DNA from: Sipunculus nudus
Taxonomy: Eukaryota; Annelida; Sipuncula; Golfingiida; Sipunculidae
Direction: 5' to 3'
DNA: 64,000 nucleotides
NCBI GenBank assembly: GCA_026874595.1
Contig: CM049312.1
Coordinates: forward strand, 30,571,456 to 30,635,455
The notes under the pieces were generated by a model that was given only the letters and a program-made list of their open reading frames with translations, had not been told where the DNA came from and did not search any database. Shown piece after piece: positions 25,174 through 35,170 of the stretch (the stretch's first letter is position 1; each line of letters starts with the position of its first letter). Both the position numbers and the translations under genes were made by a program.

Positions 25174-26315
25174 AGTATTGTCAAATTGTGGTATCAGTCT
25201 TGTGCTAATGACCATTTTGTAGTCGACGCCTGACCATTTGAGCTGGATAATCATGAAAAGGGATAGGGGTAACTTAAATATGAATATCTTTTCTAATGGT
25301 CAACCAATTTTTATAATGAAGATATCCCTGTAAAGGTCTTTTACGGGTCTATCAATTTATGTATTAACAATGTATATAAATATTGAAACACAATTTTAGG
25401 AAATAAAAATGTCATGTCCAATAAAAAAATCTCGATTTTTATTATATTTTCACATTATATAGTTAAAAAATAGATCACACTTTCAGACTTTACCATTGTT
25501 AATTTATACATGTTGACAATTGAATTTATTCTTGACCTATCTCAACTATTTATAATCACTCTTTTGAACTAGATTTACCTAATGGGCTTATATGAGATGC
25601 TGGACATACATTTAAATAGGTTTCTTGTGTTTACTGTAGCTATTGTCACAGGAGGCAATAGTTTAAGAATGAATCTCTCTCGTCTTGATTCTCATCTTTC
25701 CCCTCAGCATGATGTTTGAATTTGCATATTTTAGCTTCCGTTTTTGTTGGGCAGCTGCAGGCTAAATCTGAATTATAGAGTATATATCAATACCCCCCTT
25801 CCCCAGTGATTTCCTGTCATTCTGATAACCGTAAGGAAGAAACAAAAATGCCACACTCTGTCACCGATAACACAACATTTTGTGTTCCTGGCATACTTAT
25901 AAAAACCAAAGATTACCTTATATAATCCAGTTGTTGAAATAATACTTTCGAATCGGTTAGTGTAAAGAAGAGAACCTACGCTACCTAGTTTTAGCTGCTA
26001 GTCGGTCAACCCCCCCCCCCCCACACACACCGAAACAATTTTTTTTTTCAACGGACTTTTGGACTATATATATCACAAATGTTCGCCAAAGAATGGCCCA
26101 ATACTATTTAACATACTATTTGACGTTATTTGGTACTGGGTATTATAAATCCTAGTCCAGGCCCTCAGCTTTAAATATGACCCACAATACACTGCGCGCC
26201 CGTGATTCACTCACCTATCTGTCATTATCAATGTGTGGATTATCAATTCATAATATTATCTTAAATGATAATATAACTATCATATTTTTTTGGATATTTT
26301 ACATATTAAATATGC

Positions 26316-26317
<2 letters not shown>
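25174..26317. other. Non-coding DNA with poly-C run
   Basis: A run of about 13 C (26010-26022) is followed by CACACAC. Otherwise AT-rich. Confidence 0.5.

Positions 26318-26358
<41 letters not shown>
26318..26358. repeat. (TA)n microsatellite
   Basis: A TA run immediately upstream of a Penelope-like endonuclease fragment. Confidence 0.95.
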
Positions 26359-26361
<3 letters not shown>

Positions 26362-26384
26362 TTATATGCTGAGATGCAATGTCT

Positions 26385-26735
26385 ATAAGAAAACAGTCAG
26401 AACAGACAATGACGAGAAATACTACATATGGTGTACTGAAGGTGATTTCAAGACCATATACAATTACCACATACAGATCCCACGCTAACAACACTGAGCT
26501 GTCTAACACATCTGGACCATAAAAGACAAGAATATCAATTACAAGCTTTCCTTGGAAATCTCGGCCAGGGAAACACCTTACTTCTGCGGGATCAGAAAAT
26601 GTGATATCTGTTTGTCTGAAAAGCTGCTTATAGCCACTTCTCCACCCCCTCCCCCCCCCCGGATCATTGTTGAACTCAAGAGCTTAAATTCTCTCCAAGT
26701 ACCGCCATCAAAACATATTCACTTTGAAATGTTTT
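26385..26735 (+). pseudogene. Penelope-like element, GIY-YIG endonuclease remnant
   Basis: Reads, over two frameshifts, DEKYYIWCTEGDFKTIYNYH, then HIWTIKDKNINYKL, then ARETPYFCGIRKCDICLSEK and LLIAT. This order (YYIG.TE.DFK.R...H, HIW..KDK.I.Y, Cys-x4-Cys-x2-Cys-L-x-EK) is that of the GIY-YIG nuclease and cysteine tail that end the ORF of many animal Penelope-like retroelements. The family glycine after YI is replaced by Trp and the usual FKTR arginine by Ile, so nuclease activity is not expected. The 5' side is cut off by a (TA)n tract. A C run (about 26646-26660) interrupts the 3' part. The reverse transcriptase portion is absent here. Confidence 0.8.
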
Positions 26736-27970
26736 AATTAAATATATTTCAATATTCCTAGAATACTTGGTAATAAAAAGTAATGAATTATCGTATCTTA
26801 TTAAGAACATGTTTATTAATTAATGATCCAGTCGCTTAAGACTTAATACTCACCGACAGAATCACTGACAACTTATGAAGAGATTTCTAATAAAACAGGA
26901 GATTTCTAATAAAACGAGTGAATAATGTAAGATGACGGTTGTGAAAAAAAACAGATGTAAAAAAAAGAAGAATATTGCATCGAATGAATTTAGGTCTCCA
27001 AACATCTTGTGTAACACGTGCTAAATATTTTCGGTTTAATGATTGTGAAAGAAATGTATTATTTCTAATTGGAAAAAATACCTAATTACAATGATCAGCG
27101 GAGGGAACATGGCAGCGAAAAGGCTTATTTTGTACTCGTTACTGCAGGGCCTCAGCCGGCTCCTTTTTTTTCATATATTTTCCAATGAAAAATTGTCTCC
27201 TATAATATCCTATATTTTATAGCATTTAAACTCTAATATCCTAGATTTCCCTATGTATTGTAAATGCACGATATCGGGTTTCTCTTATATTGTTTTTATT
27301 GAATAAGTATTGCTATAAAGAGCCGTCTCTTAATCCTCTGTTCTTTTGGAGACCTGTACATGTACGTGTTACAGTTTATACAAGTAAAGCTATCTAGATC
27401 AATTTAACAGACCTTCAAGCACTGCTCGCAGAACTAATGGTCATGGAATTAAAGTAATCAGGTAAACCACGAATTCGAAGCTGAAAATTCCTATAAACTC
27501 ATATAGTTTCGTCTAAAGTGTTCCTTTAAAATATCTTTATTTCTTCAGGGGCTTGGTGGGAGCCCTGATACGACCCAAGGGTTAAAACCAATCAACATGG
27601 GAGAAATGTAACAGACAAATGCATAAACCACTATAACAAATGAGTCGATAAATTCGCCTAAAGTGAGTAACAACAACATTCTGGATCTAGGTTAGGTGAT
27701 TTATTTGTATTTGAGAGCAAGATAAGTAAATTGATTATGTATGAAGAACTACATATGCATTGAAAGAGCGACAATTTTGAATATATTTGGTATTGAATAC
27801 CGTTCCTCATGTAGAACAAGAACAATAATTGACGTCGATGGTTTCGTACATTTATAACAATGAATAAACTGTGATCCTATTGTTAACAATGAATTTATAA
27901 GTACTGCCATCAAATAAACAAAAAAAAAAAACAAAAAAAAAACAAATGCAACATATCTGCAGAAGATCTA

Positions 27971-27973
<3 letters not shown>
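26736..27973. other. Non-coding DNA
   Basis: AT-rich, with the near-direct repeat GAGATTTCTAATAAAAC occurring twice at 26880-26914. No gene is seen. Confidence 0.5.

Positions 27974-28037
<64 letters not shown>
27974..28037. repeat. (TA)n microsatellite
   Basis: About 32 TA units. A shorter TA run follows at 28041-28052. Confidence 0.95.
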
Positions 28038-28040
<3 letters not shown>

Positions 28041-28358
28041 ATATATATATATGGTAATGATAAAAATCTGAATATCTAACAAGGACTTACGGTTGGCAAC
28101 CTCTTATGTAAATTATATTTAATTGCTTTTTTGAAAAAGATTTAATAAAAAAACAAGTTTGTATATTTTAATAAGATTTGACATTCTGAATATTGTATAT
28201 TTAACAAAATTAATCTGAATGGATCGAAAACATTTATTCTGGGAGTGTCATTATTACCGAAATGGTTAGATATGTGTTATATATAAGTATGCCAAATCGT
28301 GTCTGATTTTGGATATATATATATATGTGTGTGTGTGTGTGAGGGTGTGTGGAAATGG

Positions 28359-28430
28359 TATACACAGAAAAGTCCATCAACTGACGGCGGGAATCGAACC
28401 CACGATCCTCCGATTTCCGGTCGGTGGCCT
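28359..28430 (-). repeat. tRNA-like repeat, single arm
   Basis: On the minus strand CGGAAATCGGAGGATCGTGG is followed by GTTCGATTCCCG (box B-like) and TTTTCTGTGTATACC. It is the same family as each arm of the palindrome at 15554-15700. It follows the 3' end of the Penelope-like copy on the minus strand. The plus-strand frame gives the familiar spurious peptide GGNRTHDPPISGR. Confidence 0.7.
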
Positions 28431-28459
28431 ATATATATTTATTTATGGTTTATTTACAT

Positions 28460-28527
28460 AACGGTCCGCATCGTTACCCAAGGTTTCACGCCGTTCGTGG
28501 TGGCGATCATCAGATAAATGGACTGTT
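28460..28527 (-). ncRNA. Hammerhead-ribozyme-like motif (type I)
   Basis: The minus strand has CTGATGA (28513-28507) and GAAA (28487-28484), the two conserved hammerhead core blocks. Stem II is CGCC/GGCG enclosed by a U.U mismatch. Stem III is ACC/GGT with a three-base loop, putting the scissile NUH triplet at GTA (28477-28475). Stem I closes with A-U next to the core, an internal loop, and an outer helix in which AACAGTCC pairs with GGACCGTT at 7 of 8 positions. The open stem I and minimal stem III match the type I motifs known from Penelope-like elements. It lies just 3' of the endonuclease remnant on the same strand. The U.U at 10.1/11.1 suggests weakened activity. Confidence 0.65.
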
Positions 28528-28539
28528 GTGTACGGGGTG

Positions 28540-29291
28540 GTATATAATCCCTTTCCGCGGTCCGATGGTTTGAATGCGGGAGATTTGAGGCGGCATTTTG
28601 AGATTAATTTAGATCTGTTGTTGAAACAATTGTTTTTGTTGATTGCTAAAATTAATTTTTCCTCAAGGCACTTGTTCAGAGTCCGCTTTTCCTATTTATT
28701 TGTGTTTGATATTTTCTTTTCTTTCAGTTTCCAGATATGTTTTGAGAGTTCTGTTTCATTTTTGTATTTTTTAATGATGAATGATTTAATGTTGTTCCTT
28801 TATTGCTCTTTGAATGCCCCTTCCGTGAGGCCAAAATGTAGTATTTTTTGTGCTGTCTTGTGCTACGGTGGCTATGATACTATTGACTGAATCAGTTTCA
28901 GTGGAGAGGGCGGTTTCCTTTTTTTCTCAGGTTTCATCCTATTTCTGCAAATTTCTGATGTTTTTGTTGTTGTGTGATTTTATATTGGCATTCACGTTCC
29001 TCATGCAGCTATAGCTCACTTTCAGAGTATTCTTGTTGAATACTTTAAGTAGGGGATGTGTTTTGCAATCAGTTTTAAGAATTTTCCGCCTACGTTTCTT
29101 TTAACGTTGGTGCTGAAAGGTGGGTTAAACCATGTTATTTTTATGTTTCTGCTGTTTCTTTTCTTGTTTTTCGCTGGCGTTGTTTTTGTGTACTTAATGC
29201 GGAAATTGTAAGCGGCTTGGTTGTATGCTTGTGCGGCCTTTCTGAACACCTCTTCGCTAGATGAAAATAATGTCGTCTCTGTAAAGGCCAA
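28540..29291 (-). pseudogene. Penelope-like element, RT C-terminus and GIY-YIG remnant
   Basis: On the minus strand, from 29291 downward, the frame reads SSSEEVFRKAAQAYNQAAYN, then ITWFNPPFSTNVKRNVGGKF and, after a frame change, FNKNTLKVSYSCMRNVN. These are hallmark segments of the region between the reverse transcriptase and the nuclease in a common animal Penelope-like lineage. Further down, with several frame changes and stops, FGLTEGAFKEQ (nuclease core), ELSKHIWKLKEKKI and CLEEKLILAINKNNCFNNRS can be read. It ends near the hammerhead-like motif. It is clearly inactive. The RT palm is missing because the copy is truncated at about 29291, where it meets an opposite-strand copy. Confidence 0.8.
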
Positions 29292-29317
29292 TGCTGTGTA
29301 TATTTAGTTTTCTTTTA

Positions 29318-29930
29318 TCTTAGGGAGTGCGGACTTGCAACGCCTGATCAGGAGAGCATCAGGCAGCAGAGCCGACCAAACAAGAAAAAAACTTAAGGTA
29401 TTCCAAGACCTTGGCCTAAAAATACTAGTGGAGACAAATCTAAAAACAGTCAACTCCCTTGATGTCACCCTGAACCTAGAACAAGAAACGTATGAACCAT
29501 ACCATAAACCAGCATACAAGCCAATGGTCGTAAACTTCCACTCAAACCACCCGCCAGCGATCACCAATATATAAAAAAAAAAACTAAAAAAAAAAAGAAA
29601 CGGCAGAAACAGAAAAAATACATGGTTTTACCCTTTTAGCACCAATGTTAAAACAAACGTAGGCGGAACATTCTTAAAACTGAAAGAAAAAGGGAAAGAC
29701 TACACGATTCAATGGGATTTAACAAAAATATCTAACACACATAAACGGAAAGACGGACTGTGTAACCTGTGCCTCTAGGAAAATAATTATAGCAACCAAC
29801 AAGAACAATTGTCTCAATAGCAGATCTAAAACAAATCTCAAAATGCCAACTCCCCATTCAAACCACCGGACCGCGGAAAGGGATTATACCGTCCCGTCAA
29901 TAACGGTCCATTCGCCTGACGATCGCCAAC
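29318..29930 (+). pseudogene. Penelope-like element, internally deleted, opposite strand
   Basis: The plus strand reads KVFQDLGLKILVETNLKTVN, LDVTLNLEQETYEPYHKP, NFHSNHPP, which is the RT thumb-side signature LDVT...Y.KP...SNHP. An A-rich junction and deletion follow, then NTWFYPFSTNVKTNVGGTF, another deletion, then DYTIQWDLTKISNTHKRKDG, LCNLCL and, in a shifted frame, IIIATNKNNCLNSRS. The 3' end runs through GACCGCGGAAAGGGATTATA, shared with the neighbouring minus-strand copy, into CCTGACGATCGCC (the start of the hammerhead core), where it is truncated at about 29925. The two lost blocks suggest template jumping or repeated deletion. Confidence 0.8.
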
Positions 29931-29984
29931 ACAAACAGTACAAACAGTTATTATAACAAACCCTTGCACTCTCCGTGGTGTATC

Positions 29985-30125
29985 TATAGTGTTTAAAGGT
30001 GGAGGAAAACGGAGAACCGGCCCTAAACGGGCTGTTATAACCCACTCTGATAGCCACTCCCGGGACCGAACCCGGGTCGCATGTGGAGAGAGTGTAAACG
30101 TTCACCCCTCGACTGGCCAAAAAAT
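29985..30125 (-). mobile_element. tRNA-derived SINE
   Basis: On the minus strand GGCCAGTCGAGGGGTGAACG (box A region) and GGGTTCGGTCCCGGG (box B) form a tRNA-like head. CCGGTTCTCCGTTTTCCTCC follows, resembling the conserved body also seen after the SINE head at 39577. There is no functional tRNA acceptor pairing. Confidence 0.55.
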
Positions 30126-31214
30126 CTGTTCATACCTTGCCAACGTTTGCCATAGTGAACTTTATCATTAAAGAATTTGTCGCAACGCCAACGTCATAGG
30201 AAATTTCTTTGTACCGAATTTCTCCATACCTTGGACACTAAGAATGACAATTACAACGGATGCTCTTAGACGGTCTTACAATTGGGTCCTAATTAAAAAG
30301 TAAATTAATGTTCGTAAACTCACGAATTAAAGACGCTGTGAAGAATTACTAAATTGACTTATTTTTATGATTTATTAACCATGAATTGTCAAATTGCAGA
30401 ACCGGTTCTTTTTTTCCACTTTTTATGGTGACGCCTACAAACTTATCCATCGAATTTTCAATTAACCATTAAATTCCCACACATAAAAGTGGAGGACAAA
30501 AGAACTGATGGGAAAGTATTTATGGAGACTCGTTTCTTCTGATCATTCAGGCCACTTTCTTATATGATCATTAAGTCGTTTAATGACAGTACCACAAACA
30601 GGCGTGCCATATGACCCCACCCAATCTAATTGCCTGTGGCCAAACATATATGTCTTGCTGCTAATTTAAAGCGCAATTGGCCTTTAAAGATGCCTATTAT
30701 TTTACTAGGCGTATTAGATATACATTAATACAGCGGACAGTGCCATCATCCCCCCGCTCCAACCCGACTGCAACACTAGTGAGTATTTTTTCTCTAGTTT
30801 AAGACACTTAATGTCTGCTAGTGAAAATAATTAGAGTAAATTTCAAAACATCAAGAAATCATATTATGTTTTAACCATCAAATTATATTCTTGTATTTTT
30901 TATCTGCAACGAGTTATGAGCACAAATAGTTCAGTACACGTACATTATTTCTGATTTAATATTTAAAATATTTTTCAATCTGAAGGGACACATAGAAGCT
31001 TATATGCAAAAATATATATACTCGCGAGTACTCCATTGCATTTGCCTAGGGGGCACATCAAAATGCAGTATCATGCCCCATGCCCTTCTCTAAATCCTGC
31101 CTATGCCTCCGCGTATTAAATACTTGTATATAGCATATTTGATTATTCAGAATTCATACATTTATTTTAACAATTTTATATACAGAATAGAGTGCGTATT
31201 AATAAATATTTTTC
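30126..31214. other. Non-coding DNA
   Basis: AT-rich, no recognisable feature up to the start of the minisatellite. Confidence 0.5.
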
Positions 31215-31751
31215 TGTGGCCTTGGCCTTAGTCTTGAAGCAAAACTCCGTCTGGTCTCTTCTAAAAAGAAATGGTTCTGATTTCCGTCTTGGTCTATTCT
31301 TTAGGGAATGGTCCTGATCTCCGTCCTGTTTTGTCTAAAAGGAAATGGTCCTGATCATCGTCTTAGTCTTTTCTCGAAGGAAATGGTCCTCATCACCGTC
31401 TTGGTCTCTTCGCAAAGAAAATGGTCCTGATCTCCGTCTTGGTCTTTTCTCGAAGGAAATGGTCCTGATCTCCGTCTAGGTCTCTTCGCAAAGAAAATGG
31501 TCCTGATCTCCTTTAAGGTTTTTTCTCGAAGGATGTGGTCCTAATCTCCGTCTTGTTCTTTTCTCGAAGGAAATGGTCTTGATCTCCGTCTTGGTCTTTT
31601 CACGAAGGAAATGTTCCTAATTTTCGTCTTGGTCTTTTCTTGAGGGAATGGTCCTGATCTCCGTCTTGGTCTATTCTCGAAGGAAATGGTCCTGATCTCC
31701 TTCATGGTCTTTTCTTAAAGGAAATGGTTCTGATCTCCAACTTGGTCTGTT

Positions 31752-34700
31752 CCAGAAGGAAATGGTCCTGATCTCCGTCTTGGTCTCTTCGCAAAGAAAA
31801 TGGTCCTGATCTCCTTTAAGGTCTTTTCTCGAAGTAAGTGGTCCTAATCTCCGTCTTGTTTTTTTCTCGAAGGAAATGGTCTTGATCTCCGTCTTGGTCC
31901 TTTCACGAAGGAAATGGTCCTAATTTTCGTCTTGGTCTTTTCTTGAGGGAATGGTCCTGATCTCCGTCTTGGTCTATTCTCGAAGGAAATGGTCCTGATC
32001 TCCTTCATGGTCTTTTCTCAAAGGAAATGGTCCTGATCTCCGACTTGGTCTGATCCAGAAGGAAATGGTGCTGATATCAGTCTTGTTCTGTTCCCGAAAG
32101 AAATGGTCCTCATCCCCGTCTTGGTCTTTCTCGAAAGAAATGGTCCTGATCTCCGTCTTGGTCTTTTCTCGAAGGAAGTGGTCCTGATCTCTGTCTTGGT
32201 CTTTCCTCGAAGGAAATGGTCCTGATTTCCGTCTTGGTGTTTATCGAAGGAATTGGTCGTTCCGTCTTGGTCTTTTCTCGAAGGAAACGGTCCTGATCTT
32301 CGTCTTGCTTTTTTTTCACGAAGGAAATGGTCCTTATTTCCGCATTGATCTTTTCCTGAGGAAATGGTCCTGATCTCCGTCTTGGTCTTTTCTCGAAGGA
32401 ATGGTTCTGATCTCCGTCTTTGTCTGTTCTCAAAGGAAGTGGTCCTGATCTCTATCTTGGTCTTTTCTCGAAGGAAATGGTCCTGATCTCCGTCTTGGTC
32501 TGTTCCCGAAAAAAATTGTCCTGATCTCCTTCATGGTCTTTTCTTAAAGGAAATGGTCCTGATCTCCGACTTGGTCTGTTCCAGAAGGAAATGGTCCTGA
32601 TCTCCGTCTTGGTCTCTTCGCAAAGAAAATGGTCCTGATCTCCTTTAAGGTCTTTTCTCGAAGTAAGTGGTCCTAATCTCCGGCTTTTTCTTTTCTCGAA
32701 GGAAATGGTCTTGATCTCCGTCTTGGTCTTTTCACGAAGGAAATGTTCCTAATTTTCGTCTTGGTCTTTTCTTGAGGGAATGGTCCTGATCTCCGTCTTG
32801 GTCTATTCTCGAAGGAAATGGTCCTGATCTCCTTCATGGTCTTTTCTTAAAGGAAATGGTTCTGATCTCCAACTTGGTCTGTTCCAGAAGGAAATGGTCC
32901 TGATCTCCGTCTTGGTCTCTTCGCAAAGAAAATGGTCCTGATCTCCTTTAAGGTCTTTTCTCGAAGTAAGTGGTCCTAATCTCCGGCTTTTTCTTTTCTC
33001 GAAGGAAATGGTCTTGATCTCCGTCTTGGTCTTTTCACGAAGGAAATGTTCCTAATTTTCGTCTTGGTCTTTTCTTGAGGGAATGGTCCTGATCTCCGTC
33101 TTGGTCTATTCTCGAAGGAAATGGTCCTGATCTCCTTCATGGTCTTTTCTTAAAGGAAATGGTTCTGATCTCCAACTTGGTCTGTTCCAGAAGGAAATGG
33201 TCCTGATCTCCGTCTTGGTCTCTTCGCAAAGAAAATGGTCCTGATCTCCTTTAAGGTCTTTTCTCGAAGTAAGTGGTCCTAATCTCCGTCTTGTTTTTTT
33301 CTCGAAGGAAATGGTCTTGATCTCCGTCTTGGTCCTTTCACGAAGGAAATGGTCCTAATTTTCGTCTTGGTCTTTTCTTGAGGGAATGGTCCTGATCTCC
33401 GTCTTGGTCTATTCTCGAAGGAAATGGTCCTGATCTCCTTCATGGTCTTTTCTCAAAGGAAATGGTCCTGATCTCCGACTTGGTCTGATCCAGAAGGAAA
33501 TGGTGCTGATATCAGTCTTGTTCTGTTCCCGAAAGAAATGGTCCTCATCCCCGTCTTGGTCTTTCTCGAAAGAAATGGTCCTGATCTCCGTCTTGGTCTT
33601 TTCTCGAAGGAAGTGGTCCTGATCTCTGTCTTGGTCTTTCCTCGAAGGAAATGGTCCTGATTTCCGTCTTGGTGTTTATCGAAGGAATTGGTCGTTCCGT
33701 CTTGGTCTTTTCTCGAAGGAAACGGTCCTGATCTTCGTCTTGCTTTTTTTTCACGAAGGAAATGGTCCTTATTTCCGCATTGATCTTTTCCTGAGGAAAT
33801 GGTCCTGATCTCCGTCTTGGTCTTTTCTCGAAGGAATGGTTCTGATCTCCGTCTTTGTCTGTTCTCAAAGGAAGTGGTCCTGATCTCTATCTTGGTCTTT
33901 TCTCGAAGGAAATGGTCCTGATCTCCGTCTTGGTCTGTTCCCGAAAAAAATTGTCCTGATCTCCTTCATGGTCTTTTCTTAAAGGAAATGGTCCTGATCT
34001 CCGACTTGGTCTGTTCCAGAAGGAAATGGTCCTGATCTCCGTCTTGGTCTCTTCGCAAAGAAAATGGTCCTGATCTCCTTTAAGGTCTTTTCTCGAAGTA
34101 AGTGGTCCTAATCTCCGTCTTGTTCTTTTCTCGAAGGAAATGGTCTTGATCTCCGTCTTGGTCTTTTCACGAAGGAAATGGTCCTAATTTTCGTCTTGGT
34201 CTTTTCTTGAGGGAATGGTCCTGATCTCCGTCTTGGTCTATTCTCGAAGGAAATGGTCCTGATCTCCTTCATGGTCTTTCCTCAAAGGAAATGGTCTTGA
34301 TCTCCGACTTGGTCTGTTCCAGAAGGAAATGGTCCTGATATCAGTCTTGTTCTGTTCCCGAAAGAAATGGTCCTCATCCCCGTCTTGGTCTTTCTCGAAG
34401 GAAATGGTCCTGATCTCCGTCTTGGTCTTTTCTCGAAGGAAGTGATCCTGATCTCTGTCTTGGTCTTTCCTCGAAGGAAATGGTCCTGATTTCCGTCTTG
34501 GTCTTTTCTCGAAGGAAATGGTCGTTCCGTCTTGGTCTTTTCTCGAAGGAAACGGTCCTGATCTTCGTCTTGTTTTTTTTCACGAAGGAAATGGTCCTAA
34601 TTTCCGCATTAGTCTTTTCTCGAAGGAAGTGGTCCTGATCTCCTTCAAGGTCCTTCCTCGAAGGAAATGGTCCTGATCTCCTTCTTGGTCTTTTCTAGGA

Positions 34701-34844
34701 GGAAATGGTCTTGATCTCCGTCTGGGTCTCTTAACGAAGGAAATGGTCCTAATTTCCGCATTGATCTTTTCCTGAGGAAATGATCCTGATCTCCGTCTTG
34801 GTCTTTTCTCGAAGGAAATGGTTCTGATCTCCGTCTTTGTCTGT
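31752..34844 (-). repeat. Higher-order repeat: 829-bp and nested 303-bp units
   Basis: The landmark CCAGAAGGAA preceding CTCTTCGCAAAG occurs at 31752, 32581, 32884, 33187 and 34016, giving spacings of 829, 303, 303 and 829. A second landmark, GTCCTCATCCCCGTC, is at 32106, 33541 and 34370, with spacings of 1435 and 829. Since 1435 equals 829 plus two times 303, an 829-bp unit (about 22 monomers) has been copied, and within one interval an 8-monomer subunit has been amplified two extra times. The stretches 32110-32433 and 33545-33868 encode identical peptides over 107 residues, so the last copying event was recent. Confidence 0.9.
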
Positions 34845-35170
34845 TCTCAAAGGAAGTGGTCCTGATCTCTATCTTGGTCTTTTCTCGAAGGAAATGGTCC
34901 TGATCTCCGTCTTGGTCTGTTCCCGAAAAAAATGGTCCTGGTCTACGTCTTGGTCTACTCCCGAAGGAAGGTGTCCTGATCTCCGTCTTGGTCTGCTCCC
35001 GAAAAAAAATGGTCCTGATTTCCGTCTTGGTCTGTTCACAAAGGAAATGGTCCTGATCTTCGTCTTGGTCTTTTCTCGGAGGAAATGGTTCTGATCTCCG
35101 TTTTGGTCTTTTCTCGAAGTAATTGGTTCTGATCTCAGTCTTGGTCTGTTTCCGAAGGAAAGTGTCATGA

